Shown piece after piece: positions 31,005-42,420 of a DNA stretch of 64,000 bases (position 1 is the stretch's first letter; each line of letters opens with the position of its first letter). Both the position numbers and the translations under genes were made by a program. This DNA is from Prorocentrum cordatum (taxonomy: Eukaryota > Sar > Dinophyceae > Prorocentrales > Prorocentraceae): positions 527,301-591,300 of the forward strand of contig CAUYUJ010019616.1 in the NCBI GenBank assembly GCA_963575745.1, given 5' to 3'. A model generated the notes under the pieces. That model was given only the letters and a program-made list of their open reading frames with translations, made no database searches and was not told where the DNA came from.

Positions 31005-31190
31005 CACGAGGCCGCCGTCGCCGCCCCGTCGCCGCCTCGTCTCCGCCCATCGTTTGGGATTGTGCGTCGGTCTGGCGGCTATGTGGCTGCCGTCGCCGCT
31101 CCGTCACCGCCTCGTCGCCGCCCATCGTCTGGGCCTGTGCGTCGGTCTGGCGGCTGTATAGGAAGCCGCCATCGCCGCCACGTCGTCGCC
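31005..31190. repeat. 75-bp minisatellite, copy 1
   Basis: GTGCGTCGGTCTGGCGGCT occurs at 31063 and 31138, a 75-bp period, with a decayed unit before. On the - strand it encodes a 25-residue unit like SRQTDAQAQTMGGDEAATG. The same unit occurs in the opposite orientation at 34525-34650. Confidence 0.7.
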
Positions 31191-31249
31191 TCGCCTTGCA
31201 TTGCCTAGCCATGTGCGCGTTACATTTCACAACGTGCATTCGCCTTCCG

Positions 31250-32290
31250 AACCAGAAGTTCGTATATACCATCCTAAGGGGGACCCGGTCTCGACCCCCC
31301 ATCCCATCCCTGTCAAATAATGCTATGCGCGCGCACTCGTTTTTCACGCACCAACCGTGTTCAATAATCCCTTGCAAGAGAAACGGGGTAACGTCCACAC
31401 GCGCAGGAATTGCTCAAACCTTCCATGTTCCGTAACGATTTCAAGATCGAGCGGTCCGAAAACGCATTGGGATAACACTGGTGTTGCAACCTGATTATTC
31501 AAACAAGTATGTCTCTTTCGGGAAACCATAGGCTGTCAATCTTTCCATCAAGTGAGACCAAGCGGACCTCGCACGCACATGTCGACATCTCTCGAAAACC
31601 CTTGCGAGCTGGGGGTGGCACGATCCTTCTCAGAGAATACCACGTGGGCCGCTTGTGCGCAATCGGCGCCGTCATTGGTCTTGCCGTCATCACATCAGCG
31701 TTATTGTCCTCGCCCGCACCGCTACTGTCATCATCGTGTGTGCCGTTGTCGGAGTCGCCATGATACCGCGCCCGCCCGAGTCATCGACTCGCACTGAAGA
31801 GCCCGCGCGTCAGTGCGGTCTGCGAGGCGCGCTTTGAAGTCCGCAGCGGTCAGCGCCACCGCGGCCGCGTCGGTCGTACCAGACTAGCTGGCCGCTCTGC
31901 GCGCGAGCATGCGCGCGCTAGCGCGGCCGCAGCAATACGTCAACCAGCGCCAACCAGGCATCGCAATCGCTGCCACATGAGTTTTGCAAATCATGTTGCG
32001 CGTGGGTGGGCGGGATGGTTGCGCGAGCAGTGGAGTTGACAACCCACTGGTGGACATTTGTGCACGGCACACGTTGCACCGCATGCATTGTTTCACTTAT
32101 ATGCATGAACTGGGTCGCACAGTTGCTCCACGCCGCACCGCGTATATTGCACCACATGCATTGCACAACGTCGGTCGCACCGCATACACTACACAGCGTG
32201 TATTGCACATCATAGGTTGCACCACAGAAATTGCAGCCGATACCGCGTTTCACAAATATTGCACAACATAGATAGCATAACGTAACTTCT
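31250..32290 (+). repeat. Composite repeat unit, copy B
   Basis: It shares with copy A: ATGCGCGCGCACTCGTTT, the coding-like VVGVAMIPRPPESSTRTEEP (near 31735-31800), GCGCGAGCATGCGCGCTAGC, TTGCGCGAGCAGTGGAGTTG and a CACCACATGCATTG array. It is followed directly by copy C, so B and C are in tandem. Confidence 0.75.
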
Positions 32291-32299
32291 CCTTTCTAA

Positions 32300-33006
32300 A
32301 AAAGAATGGACTCTACCCCCCCCCGGACTTATCGGCACTCCCTGGGATAGTATGATTTCATATTTATTCTGCACACTCGCCCATCCTAGATGTGGAATCG
32401 TACCATCCCAGGCATGCCGGTTTTCCCCCCCTCTGAGGGTCCCTTGTAAAAAAACACTATGCGGTGACATGTTTTGTTCTAACATAGCACTTTTTCACGT
32501 CTCCCTTGCAAAAAAAATGGGACGACGTGCGCACGCGCGCGTCGTCGCGCGCGCATGCCGAAATCCTTTAAAAACCTTCGGATCCGGAGAGATTTCAAAA
32601 TTGAATTTCCAAAAAAACATACAACAATACATGGTTTCGCAACACTGATTTGCTAAAAAAACTTACGCGCGAGCTCTTGCGAAATCTTAAGAAAACCATA
32701 GGTTTTCCAAGATTTTCACAAAATGCTACCAAACGGGCTTCGCGCGCACATGTCGAAATCTGTCGAACGCCCTTGCGCGTGTGCCGTCGCGAGAATCCTC
32801 TGCAAAAAATGAGACGAAGTGCAGACGCGCGCGTCGTCGCGGGCGTATGCCGAAATCCTTCAAAAACCATCGGTTTCGGAAGGATTTCGAAATCGTGCGT
32901 CCCAAAAACCTACAAAAAAACACAAGGTTTCGCAACACGGGTTTTCAACAAAAGTGTGCGCGCGCGCTCTTGCGTCGTCGTCGTCGTCGTCCTCCTCCCT
33001 CCTCCC

Positions 33007-33038
<32 letters not shown>

Positions 33039-34560
33039 TTCTGTCTTTCCTCGTCGTCGTCGTCGTCGTCTTGGCGTCGTCGTCGCTTCCGTCGTCGTTG
33101 TCGCCGTGGTCGTCCTTCCTCCCTCGTTGTCTTCGTTGGCGTCTCGTCGTTGTCCCTCCTATTTCGTCGTCGTCGTCTTCGTCGTGGTCTTCACTCCTCC
33201 CTCGTCGTTATCCTCCTCCCTCGTCGTCGTCGTCCAACGTCGGCGTCTCGTCGTCGTCCCTCCTATTTCGTCGCCGTCGTCGTCGTCTTCGTCGTCGTTG
33301 TCGTCGTCGTCGTCTTCCCTCCTCCCTCGTCGTTGTCGTCGTCGACGTCGCTGTCCGTCCTCCTTCTTCGTCGTTGGCGTCGTCGCCGTCTTCCCTCCAT
33401 CGTCGTTGTCGTCGTTGTCGCCGTCGTCGTTTTTTCTCCTCCCTCGTCGTTGTCGTCGTCGGCGTCGCCGTCCGTCCTCCTTCTTCGTCGTTGGCGTCGT
33501 CGCCGTCTTCCCTCCTCCATCGTCGTTGTCGTCGTTGTCGCCGTCGTCGTTTTTCCTCCTCCCTCGTTGTCGTCTCCGTTGGCGACGTCGTCGTCTTCGT
33601 CGTCGTCGTCGCGTCGTTGTCGTCGTCGTCGGTGTCGTCGTCGTCGTTGTCGTCGTCGAAAACATTGGAGACGTCGTCGGTGTCGTCGCAGTCGCTGTCG
33701 GCGGCGCCGTCGTCGTCGATGTCGCTGTCGTCGTCGGCGTCGGTGTCGTGGCCAAGTGCCATGTAGTACCTACCGTCACGGTCTTGTCTGAAGATGTTTT
33801 GCGACCAAGTTGCGGGTGGGAGGGTGGGATGTTTGCACGAGCAGTGGAGAGGCCAGCTTCAAGACGGTCAAGATTTGCTGCACCACATAGATTGCACCAC
33901 GCTGGTATTTCCGTCCGCATAAACCAAACCACCGATATGGAACCACATAGCTACACGACTTACGTTGCACCACGCCGGTTGCACCACATAGATTGCGCAC
34001 CGCGTAGATTGCACCATGCATGTTGCATCACAGATGTTGCGCATCATAGGTTGCACAACATATCTTGCACCACAGAGTTTGCACCACATAGGTTTTAAAA
34101 CGTAGGTTGCCCCACAACATCTTGCACAACATCTTCTGCACACCAAGGGTTGTGCACCACATGTTTGGCAACACATATCGCAACACGTAGGTCGGACCAA
34201 ATAGATTGCTGCACCTAGCTAATACAGCAAAGAGTGCTAGAGACACATTGTCCTGGTGCCCACGTTGGCTAATATTGAGCAGTACCTGTGGTGAAATCTA
34301 CGTGGCGGATTCTATGCTGTGCAGCCTACGTCGTGCAATCTTTGTTGTGCGCAACTTCTGCGGTACACTTGACGGGGCGCATCTTATCGAGTACAATCTA
34401 TGGTGTGCTCCCAATGTGGTGCCAAAAACGTGGTGCTATCTACGTGCTGCAATCTACGCGGTGCAACCCACTGGCGCAATCTATGTTGTGCAGCCCCTGT
34501 TGTGCAACCTCAGCGGTGCACTCAGGCGGCGGCACGGCGGCGACGGCGAGCACATAGCCG
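32300..34560 (+). repeat. Composite repeat unit, copy C, enlarged by (GTC)n
   Basis: It starts TACCCCCCCCCGGACTTATCG and repeats the CGACGTGCGCACGCGCGCG and CCGAAATCCTT subunit at 32524 and 32814 (290-bp period). A (GTC)n array of about 800 bases (32970-33770) sits where copies A and B have the coding-like block. GCACGAGCAGTGGAG and a long CACCACATAGATTG array complete it. Confidence 0.75.
32970..33770. repeat. Long (GTC)n array inside composite copy C
   Basis: GTC units broken by CTCCTCCCTC blocks, with higher-order copies: the block from GTCGTTTTTTCTCCTCCCTC near 33425 resembles those near 33305 and 33545. It produces Val, Ser or Arg frames of several hundred codons. Confidence 0.85.
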
Positions 34561-34650
34561 TCAGACCGACAGTCAGGCTCACGCGGCGTGGGGTGGCGAG
34601 GTGGCGACGGGGCGGCGCCGGCGAGCACGGAGTAGCCAGGCCAGCAGCCA
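34525..34650 (+). repeat. 75-bp minisatellite, copy 2 (opposite orientation)
   Basis: The + strand encodes SRQTDSQAHAAWGGEVATG followed by RRRRARSSQAS, matching the - strand peptide of 31005-31190. Confidence 0.6.
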
Positions 34651-34769
34651 CGCCCAGTTCTTTAGACCAGAGGTGCGACCCAGAAGTGCAACCGCTGCTC
34701 GAGGAATAATGGCAAGAAAACCGCAGCATTTCAGACCAGATCACACCATAGCATTACGTAATATTGCAT

Positions 34770-36600
34770 AGCGGCTTCTCACACAGCCTATCATCACATA
34801 GCGTATCATGACAGAGCACAAGCAAACATAGTATGACAAAGTGGGTATTGCAGCCACTGTGGCAACGCATTTACTACAACAGTACGGCGTATTACAAAAC
34901 AGACTGGGGGTCGCACCACAAAGCGTCACACACCACACCGTAATATCATGAACTGAGCACGGCATACCACACCACGACACGCCATGACATACTCTGCCAC
35001 ACCAGATCACAACCAACCGCCTCATCATATAATATGTGGCATCGTAGCATACGGGAGAATATTGTGACGGAGCGGGACACAGCCGAGTATCACATAGTAG
35101 GAGCGATCATACTATCTATATATAGATATATGGAGATACCCTGCCACTGCTACCACTTTGCGACGCATATCATACAACCGGTAATACGTTAAAGGATTTG
35201 ACTAGGCGCAGCCTGGCATACCAGAGCAGATAATCGTATGAACAATTGCGTACAACAGCACACATTATATTATAGCATATCGCATCCCACCGTCACTAAC
35301 ATGTCTGAGCCGAGGATGCCCGAACACAATTTCACATAACATATCAGGCCATAGCACATCACATCGTATTGCGGCACAGCGTGGCAGAACAATGCATCAA
35401 ACCACACGCTTAGCATAAACTGGCACACGTGCCCCACAACTGTTACCACCACGTGAAGTACTAAACTATAACACCACAGCTGACGAAGCACACCATAACA
35501 CACCAGAGCTACAACCAGCTGGTCGCATATCATACAGCAGATCAGGGCAGACAGTAACGCTCGACTGCATTATAGCTATATTCATAGACTGCATGCGTAA
35601 TATATGACTTGAATGCGTAAGCGAGCAAAGTATATTACCACAGCATACCACATTAAGGAACACACCTCGCATCCCATGTTATTTACGGTGATGTCATAGC
35701 GTTGCACATCTGAGTGTGTCACATGGCATTACCGAGCTTCAACATCCGATCAATAGCACAACGCCCTATTCAAGGAATAGACGCCAACAGTGCATGGATT
35801 AGTGCTGTACCAGAAAACCATAAAGGACGATGTTCCGAAGAGAATGAGGGACAATTGGTCCGAGCCAAACAAAACATTAGCTCGAGAAGCGAGCACCAAC
35901 GAACATCCACGATCCCAGACCATAGCATATCACTGCTGGGTGGTAAGAGGTAGAAGAGAACTGAACCTAGCACCACACAGCAGGACTGAATGCCATCTAT
36001 TCACATCGAGCCGGTCCTAGTATAGCATGGCCCAACAGATCAGACCCAATTGTATCAAAAACGGGAACTGATGAATGTAAGAGATAAGACAACGTCAGCG
36101 ACCGGTTAACGGCTTCTTATCAAACGTGACGCAGAGGTCCGGCTGGATACATGAACATAGAGTAGCAGCAACAACCGATTGGGGTGACGTATCATATATG
36201 AGAGGCTGCACGACGCAACGCCAGCCCGCCGAGACATAACATACAACAGCCGAGTACAATACACTTGCACAGAAGTGAATCGAGTACTTCTTCAGGTTGA
36301 ATAGTGCAGCAGCGGCCGATGATTTGCGCCGTATTCAACACAACACATGGGCCGAAGTAAGGCTGGTCACAGGAATAAGCCATACATGAACCGAACGAAA
36401 AAGAACCCTGTAGAGCGTGTTCTAGTAAATGGCGATGGCGACCACAAGCGCCGACGGTTTCGGTGGGGATCGCTCGAAGCAAACTAGTACAGTGTCAGCT
36501 TGACTGGGCCGTGACCCACTTGAAACTCTGACTGGTTTACCCTGTCGGTCGAGGGTTAGTCGGACTTTCCATCAGAAGAGATCACGAGACCTTCGTCCAC
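34770..36600. other. AT-richer stretch, no gene supported
   Basis: Base composition is visibly more balanced than the flanks. Short words such as ACCACA, CATAGCAT and ATCACATAG recur, as if an old CACCACATAG array had decayed. No long open frame or known domain is present. Confidence 0.45.
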
Positions 36601-36609
36601 CTCCTGATC

Positions 36610-36912
36610 TCAGCGATGCGCAACGCGCGCAGCAACAAGCTTGGTACTGGGATTGACGACGAGTTGGTTTCCAGGGTCTGCGCCTTGTTTCTCAGACTTG
36701 TCATAAACCCAAGCGTCAGGGGTGAACATCAAGCAATAGATACATGGTAGCTCGGCGCGCCTGCCCATGTGAACAGAGCGAACAATCGTGACCGTTGATA
36801 TCGACGACGCCTCCGAGGGCCGCGGCCGACATCCGGCCCGCAGTTGCTTGAATTGACCGACGCAGGAGTACCCGTAACAGCGGGCGCAGAGATGCGTCGC
36901 AGATGAATTCAA
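36610..36912 (-). pseudogene. LINE-C terminal Cys-knuckle fragment
   Basis: The - frame gives NSSATHLCARCYGYSCVGQF and KQLRAGCRPRP, a C-x2-C ... C pattern like the end of these LINE proteins (compare CQRCGKRS in LINE-B). Confidence 0.5.
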
Positions 36913-37153
36913 GCAGGCTGCACCGATGACTTGGTGACCCCTCTCTGCGATGGTCGTGGCAACCTGCGGCGGCTGGCCAGAGCAGCCTGCTGAAAGCAGC
37001 CTGTTCGCCTGTCACTTAACTCTTCAATCCGCTTGGGACCACCAGAAGGCATTGCACCGAAGCCGGGCGCTCGCATGCAAACTGCACTCTTCGTTGGCCG
37101 CGGCGGGGAAGGGGCCCGCGCGTCAAGGGGGCCCCGTCGATGTGTAGTTTCGG

Positions 37154-37440
37154 TCATAGACGCAAGAGGTAATTGGCAAGTTTGCAAGTCCGACCGTCTA
37201 GAATAACGGTTTCGAAATATTGATTCCATTCGTTCTTTGATGGTTGAGGATGCGAGGCTGTTCTTTGCCTCGCCGAGGTGTCTGCAGCGTCGTTTCCGCG
37301 CTTGCAGAACCGCTCGTGCTCTGACACGTCTGGGTCGGCCTGGATATGGGCTTTGACCCTGACAACCGAACTCGACAATGAATCGCGCTCACGGAGCACG
37401 CTCGCGCAAGGCCTCTCGCGAGAGGTCTCATTGACAAGAG
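37154..37440 (-). pseudogene. LINE-C RNase H C-terminal fragment
   Basis: The - frame gives VVRVKAHIQADPDVSEHERF and CKRGNDAADTSARQRTASHP. KAH and GNDAAD are the classical RNase H end motifs, with the last catalytic Asp present. The N-terminal half is in other frames or lost. Confidence 0.65.
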
Positions 37441-38013
37441 GTTGAGCAAATGGCTTGACGACGTTGCTGCAATCGCTGAAATTGGCTTGCCCAAGGTCGT
37501 GCTAGAAACTCGCTGGAGGCAGCGTAGGCGCTGAATTCCCCAGCCTTAGAGGCCCCGGCAAGATTGGGCCAAATGCATCCCCAAAGATGAACCGCATGCT
37601 CGAAATCTTGTTTGCTCACAGGCAGCTGCGACTCAACCAGCCCTGTTTCATCCGGAGCAGCAGACTAGGAAGGAAAACCATCAACGCAAACATATGCCCT
37701 TGGATCTGAGTACTGGTACACGATTGCCCCCCCCCCCAGGAAACATTGATGCGGGTCTCAAAGTTTGGCGACGGCTATGCATCACTTGGGCGTGGGAGAC
37801 CAGCTCCTGTGAACAGCTGGATGTCGGGATGATCTCCGGGAGTGTCTACGGCCCTGTGAACATCGCGAGTGCTGGCGATCTCCGATCCCGATCTTTCCGA
37901 GTCGGCTTCTGGACATTCTTATTTCCCATGCGCGACGATGTCGGGCGTTTGCAGGCGCAGCGGGCACTCTAAGACGTCTCAGGCATTGCGCGCCCCGTGA
38001 GCACGCATGCGAG

Positions 38014-38910
38014 TCATGTCGTTGTAAGCAAAACACTCGAGGTTGTCGCAGCGGCGCCAGCTTGCGGGCCCTCATCATAGAATTGACGACGTCGGAGCAG
38101 GCGCGACCCTCGGACCCAAGCCTGACTCCAGACTGCCCCTCGAGCTCCCTGAAGACTCCCTGACGAAGGAATATCTGGATCAATGTGGTTGAGGATGTCG
38201 TCTGACTTCCATGAACGCCTTGCTCTATTTTGATTGCGGCGACTCCTGGTCCGCCCCATTTGATGCAAATTTTGAGGCAAGCGCGCTGCAGATATTGGCT
38301 GAGATACATTTACCCAGGACTCATCGTCTGCTAAACAGGCCGAAGACCAAGCCTCCCGAAGTGCACTGAACGGAACGGCAGAGGTGAACCCCCGAGGTTG
38401 GATCGTCCATATTTCTGCAGCGCACCTCGCCACAGGGCCCACCGCGGGGCACCGGCAGGCGTTCTCTTCCAGGGTAGAGAAAGCTACCAGTGCGCGAGGC
38501 CGCCCCGCACTAGGCTTAACCGTTATCCCAAAAGCTTGCTTGTAGTTAGAATGCGCGCAAGCCGCAGCTCCGCTGAGCTGGCAATCGACCGTCGCAGCGG
38601 GTAACTCTTTAGAAGCGAACGCATTCTTGACGTGGCGTTCCAATGCAGTCATGCATCTTCTGAGACGCTTCAAACGAGCATTGAGAACGATCCGTCTCTT
38701 CTGGAACGTGGGCCCTTGCTTGGGGCGCCGCCTTGCACGGCCCACCGTGACGCCGAGGACGGGATTGACATGTTTGATGGCATCTTTGCCACCTAAACCA
38801 CCGAACAATTTGCGAAGTTGGTCACCGAGCTTCACGGATGAGGAGACGCCAATAGTTTTGCCTTCGGGAAGTTGAAGTTCAGATTTGACGAGACCAGCCA
38901 TTACACCCAA
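38014..38910 (-). pseudogene. LINE-C thumb-region protein fragment
   Basis: A frame of about 298 codons reads LRKLFGGLGGKDAIKHVNPV, RRRPKQGPTFQKRRIVLNAR, LKRLRRCMTALERHVKNAF and GRPRALVAFSTLEENACRC with AEIWTIQPRGFTSAV, the pattern of the region after the RT palm in dinoflagellate LINEs (compare LINE-B near 29700-30050). It is the longest non-repetitive open frame in this part. It may once have continued upstream. Confidence 0.65.
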
Positions 38911-38915
38911 TTTTT

Positions 38916-39013
38916 TGTTAAGAAACTCCCTCCCCCGAGCGGGTTCTCAGAATTTCTTAAACAAAAATAACGAATTCGCAAAAGCTGGAACCAGTTTCTT
39001 AACCCTGACGGGC
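38916..39013. repeat. Small element with TTAAGAAA-type ends
   Basis: TTGTTAAGAAACTCCC on the left faces CAGTTTCTTAACCCTGACGG on the right, with TTTCTTAA also inside. A similar pair, GTTAAGAAAT and ATTTCTTAAC, lies at about 40340-40380. It may belong with the MITE-like element at 25211-25381. Confidence 0.4.
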
Positions 39014-39049
39014 GAAGGAAAGAATGGAGGCAATCCTCAGCACCCCCCC

Positions 39050-39850
39050 CCCAGCACAGCCCCCAAGCACAACTCCCCTGCACAACCCCCCACGCAGCCT
39101 CACAACCACTACCTCTCAGCACAACCCCCAGCACAACCCCCAAGCACAACCCCCCAAGCACAACCCCCCACGCAGCCTCACAACCCCTAGCGCTACCTCT
39201 CAGCACAACCCCCAAGCACAACCCCCCAGCACAACCCCCCACGCAGCCTCACAACCCCTAGCACTACCTCTCAGCACAACCCCCAGCACAACCCCCAAGC
39301 ACAACCCCCCAGCACAACCCCCACGCAGCCTCACAACCCCTAGCACTACCTCTCAGCACAACCCCCAGCACAACCCCCAAGCACAACCCCCCAGCACAAC
39401 CCCCCACGCAGCCTCACAACCCCTAGCACTACCTCTCAGCACAACCCCCAGCACATACGCACAACCCCCAGCACAGCACAACCCCCCACGCAGCCTCACA
39501 ACCCCTAGCACTACCTCTCAGCACAACCCCCAGCACAACCCCCAAGCACAACCCCCCAGCACAACCCCCCACGCAGCCTCACAACCCCTAGCACTACCTC
39601 TCAGCACAACCCCCAGCACAACCCCCAAGCACAACCCCCCAGCACAACCCCCCACGCAGCCTCACAACCCCTAGCACTACCTCTCAGCACAACCTCCAGC
39701 ACAACCCCCAAGCACAACCCCCCAGCACAACCCCCCACGCAGCCTCACAACCCCTAGCACTTCCTCTCAGCACAACCCCTAGCACTACCTCTCAGCACAA
39801 CCCCCCAGCACAACACCCCCCTGCAGCCTCACAGCCCCTAGCACTACCTA
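39050..39850. repeat. 83-bp minisatellite (about ten units)
   Basis: CGCAGCCTCACAA starts at 39092, 39171, 39242, 39324, 39407, 39489, 39572, 39655 and 39738, giving steps of 79, 71, 82, 83, 82, 83, 83 and 83. Each unit holds CTAGCACTACCTCTCAGC and several AGCACAACCCCC subunits of about 10-13 bases. All frames translate to His/Asn/Pro/Ser repeats; not a gene. Confidence 0.9.
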
Positions 39851-39854
39851 GGTC

Positions 39855-40290
39855 ATGGTGGGTCATGCTGGGTGGTCGAGCAGGTGGTCTTGGGGGTGGT
39901 TGTGCGGTGGTCCTGCTGGTCGTTGGTCGTGCTGGTGGTTAGTAGCGCTGGGGGTCGTGCTGGTGATCATGCTTGTGGTCGTGCGGCTGGTCCTGCGGCT
40001 GGTCATGTTGGGGGTTATTCCAGTAGTCGTGCTGGTGGTCGTCTGGTGGTTGTGCTTGTGGTCGTGCAGGTGGTCGTCCAGGTGGTCGTGCGGCTGCTCG
40101 TCCTGGGAGTTGTGCCCGTGGTCGTGCTGGTGGTGGTACTGGTGATCGTATTGGTGGCTGGTCGTGCTGGTGGTCGTGCTCGGGGGATGGTCGTGCTGGG
40201 TGGTCGCGCTGGTTGTCGTGCTGGTAGCCTTGCCGGGTGGTCGTGCTGGATGGTCGTGCAGGTTGGCCGTGCCGGTGGTCGCAGTGCAAC
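39855..40290. repeat. GGTCGTGCTGGT minisatellite
   Basis: GGTCGTGCTGGTGGTCGTGC-type units of about 12-15 bases repeat with variation, adjacent to the 83-bp array. Confidence 0.7.
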
Positions 40291-40654
40291 ACCAGATTCG
40301 TTCAGGAATTCTGGGGCCAAAGTTGGGTCTCGCACCGGAGTTAAGAAATCCATCGAAGTTGGGTCTCAATTTCTTAACAGAAGATTTCTTAACACAAGTT
40401 TTGAGTGTATCATCCGCAGGGCTTCGCTCCCTGCCGCTGGCCCCCTCTCTATCAGAATGGGCCATGTCAGAGCTATGCTGGAGTTCCTTTGCGCCGTTGC
40501 GAAACAATGTCGGAACCTCCTGCGAGGGCGAATGGTGAGCGGCAGACACAGGTTCAGAACGCATTGTAGTTGAAGTCTGTATTGTTATTCCTGGGCTTCT
40601 TGTCGTGCCATTTGCAGCGGAGATTCGGGGGTTGCTTGAGGCTACGTTGGGCAG

Positions 40655-40925
40655 CGTCGCGTGGCTTTGGCTGCCCCCTTGGCATGCCTCTTGGAAGCCT
40701 GTTGGGCCGGCCTGGCAGCCACATGGAGCCCTCTTTTGCCTTCGCGGGGCTGGAAGCTCAAATCTTTGGTTCGCGGTCCCGCTTTGGACGGCTCGTAGTG
40801 CCATCTTCAGGAATTTTTGGGCCGTTTTGGGTGCCTCCTGAGCTGTCTTGGTGCCCCCTGGGGCCGTCCTGGGGCTTTCCTGGAGGCTTCTTGGGCCGTC
40901 TTGGGGCGGCCTTGGCTTCGACTGC
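40655..40925. repeat. GGCCGTCTTG minisatellite, copy 2
   Basis: GGGCCGTTTTGG, GGGCCGTCCTGGGG and GGGCCGTCTTGGGG repeat about every 25-35 bases. On the - strand it reads TAQEAPKTAQ-type peptides like 23965-24260. Confidence 0.6.
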
Positions 40926-40979
40926 GCGGATGCGTTTTTTTTATACATGTTTTTTGTTTCTGTTCTTTCTTTTTACAGA

Positions 40980-41475
40980 GCATGGCTTCGAAGACGAGAA
41001 TCTGCGGTCGCGCGCGAGGGAGCGTAGCCTCCAAGGCGAGATCGCGGTGTCATTTACACGGGCTTATGGCTCCGGGGACGCGGACATTGTTTAATTGTCG
41101 AGGGTGTATGGCTTCGGGGGCGCGAATATTGTATACTTTAAAAAGGTTTATGGCTTCGGGGAAGCGAATGCTGTGATTCAAGAGAGCTTATAGCCTCGAG
41201 GACGCAAGTTTTGCATATTTTGCAACGTTGTAAGGCATCGGGGATGCGAATATCGTGTAATTGTTGTGGGTTATGGCCTCGGGGGCGCGACTACGGTGTA
41301 ATTTACGAGTTTCTATAGCTTCGGGGACGCAAGCACCGGGTAATTTACAGAGGTTTGTGGTTTCGGATGCACGAGCATTGCGTAACTTAAAAGGGTTGAT
41401 GGCCTCGGGGACGCGAATATTCATTAATTTACTTGGGCTTATGGCCTCGAGGACGCGAATATTTTACGTAGTACC
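40980..41475. repeat. 42-bp minisatellite, left block
   Basis: About eleven units with consensus TTATGGCTTCGGGGACGCGA followed by ATATTGTGTAATTTA. Unit starts fall about 38-43 bases apart from 41061 on. Units differ at many positions, so the array is old. Confidence 0.8.
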
Positions 41476-41604
41476 CCCCAGATGAAGATAAGAGTGGGGA
41501 GACGGTGGGGACGTCGGCAGTTCGCGAGACTCCGGACAAGCCCGCCGCAGGCGCCAAAGTTTTACAATTTTATGCAACGAGCCCGCCGCACGCGCCGATT
41601 TTTT

Positions 41605-42068
41605 CGTTAAACCCATGTGGGTCGCTCGCGGGTGGGTCGCAAATGCTTCGCGGGTGGGTCGCGGGTGGGTCGCAGAAAATGTTTAGTATAAACGCACACA
41701 AGGAATGAACCGAACTGGGCAGGGTTGTTCAGACAACGCCCAGGGCCGTTGTAAAAAACGGCGAAAAAATTGTCCATGTGGTTTTTCCTCCTTTGAGGGT
41801 GGGTTGCGGTGTGGGTCGCGGGTGGATTGCGGGGTGGGTCGCGGGTGGGTCGCGGATGGGTCTCGGATGGGTCGCGGGGTGGGTCGCGGGTGGGTCGCGG
41901 GGTGCGGGTGGGTCGCGGGTGGGTCGCGGGTGGGGTCGCGGGGTGGGTCGCGGGTTGGGTCGCGGGTGGGTCGCGGGTTGGGTCGCGGGTGGGTCGCGGG
42001 TTGGTGGGTCGCGGGTGGGTCGCGGGGAGGGTCGCGGGTTGGGTCGCGGGTGGGTCGCGGGTTGGACG
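41605..42068. repeat. GGGTGGGTCGC minisatellite
   Basis: About 35 units of 9-12 bases, CGCGGGTGGGTCGCGGGTTG and variants. It is G-rich on the + strand with GGGTGGG runs that could form quadruplexes. It lies between the two blocks of the 42-bp minisatellite, followed by a CAACAACAA tract (42070-42160). Confidence 0.85.
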
Positions 42069-42249
42069 ACGACAACAACAACAGCAACACCAACACCAAC
42101 AACATTAACACCACCACCACCAACAACAACAGCAGCTGCAGCAGCAGCAACAACAACGCAGCAAGCATGATTCCCACCACGAATTCCTTATTCTGCCACG
42201 CACCCAAAGACAATGAATGACCGTTCGGCCCCCTCATTCTGATAATTGA

Positions 42250-42420
42250 CGAAATTTTATGGCTTCGGTGACGCGAACACCGCGTAATTTACAAAGGGTT
42301 TATGGCTTCGGGGACGCAGCAATTTGTTGATTTACAGAGGTTGCTGGCCTCGGGGACGCGAATATTGTGTAATGTATGAGGGTGTCTGGCCTCTGGGGCG
42401 CGTGTCACGTAGTTTTACGT
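42250..42420. repeat. 42-bp minisatellite, right block
   Basis: Four units (TTTATGGCTTCGGTGACGCG and so on) in the same orientation and register as the left block. Confidence 0.75.

Larger units (their letters stand above)
36600..38910 (-). mobile_element. LINE-C: 3' part of a non-LTR retrotransposon
   Basis: On the - strand: thumb region (38910-38014), Cys-His region (about 38010-37780), RNase H end (about 37400-37150) and a terminal Cys knuckle (about 36890-36810). The RT palm with its Asp pair is not present in the window on this side; upstream is the minisatellite at 39050-39850. Decayed. Confidence 0.7.

Noticed and set aside
32650-34098. A 482-codon Val/Ser/Arg-rich frame
   Set aside because: It spans the (GTC)n array inside composite repeat copy C and changes character completely at the array edges.
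39024-39674. A His/Asn/Pro repeat protein of 216 codons
   Set aside because: The frame is produced by the 83-bp minisatellite and shifts register at each unit.
39050-42420. CRISPR array
   Set aside because: The units are contiguous minisatellites without unique spacers, in a eukaryotic genome.
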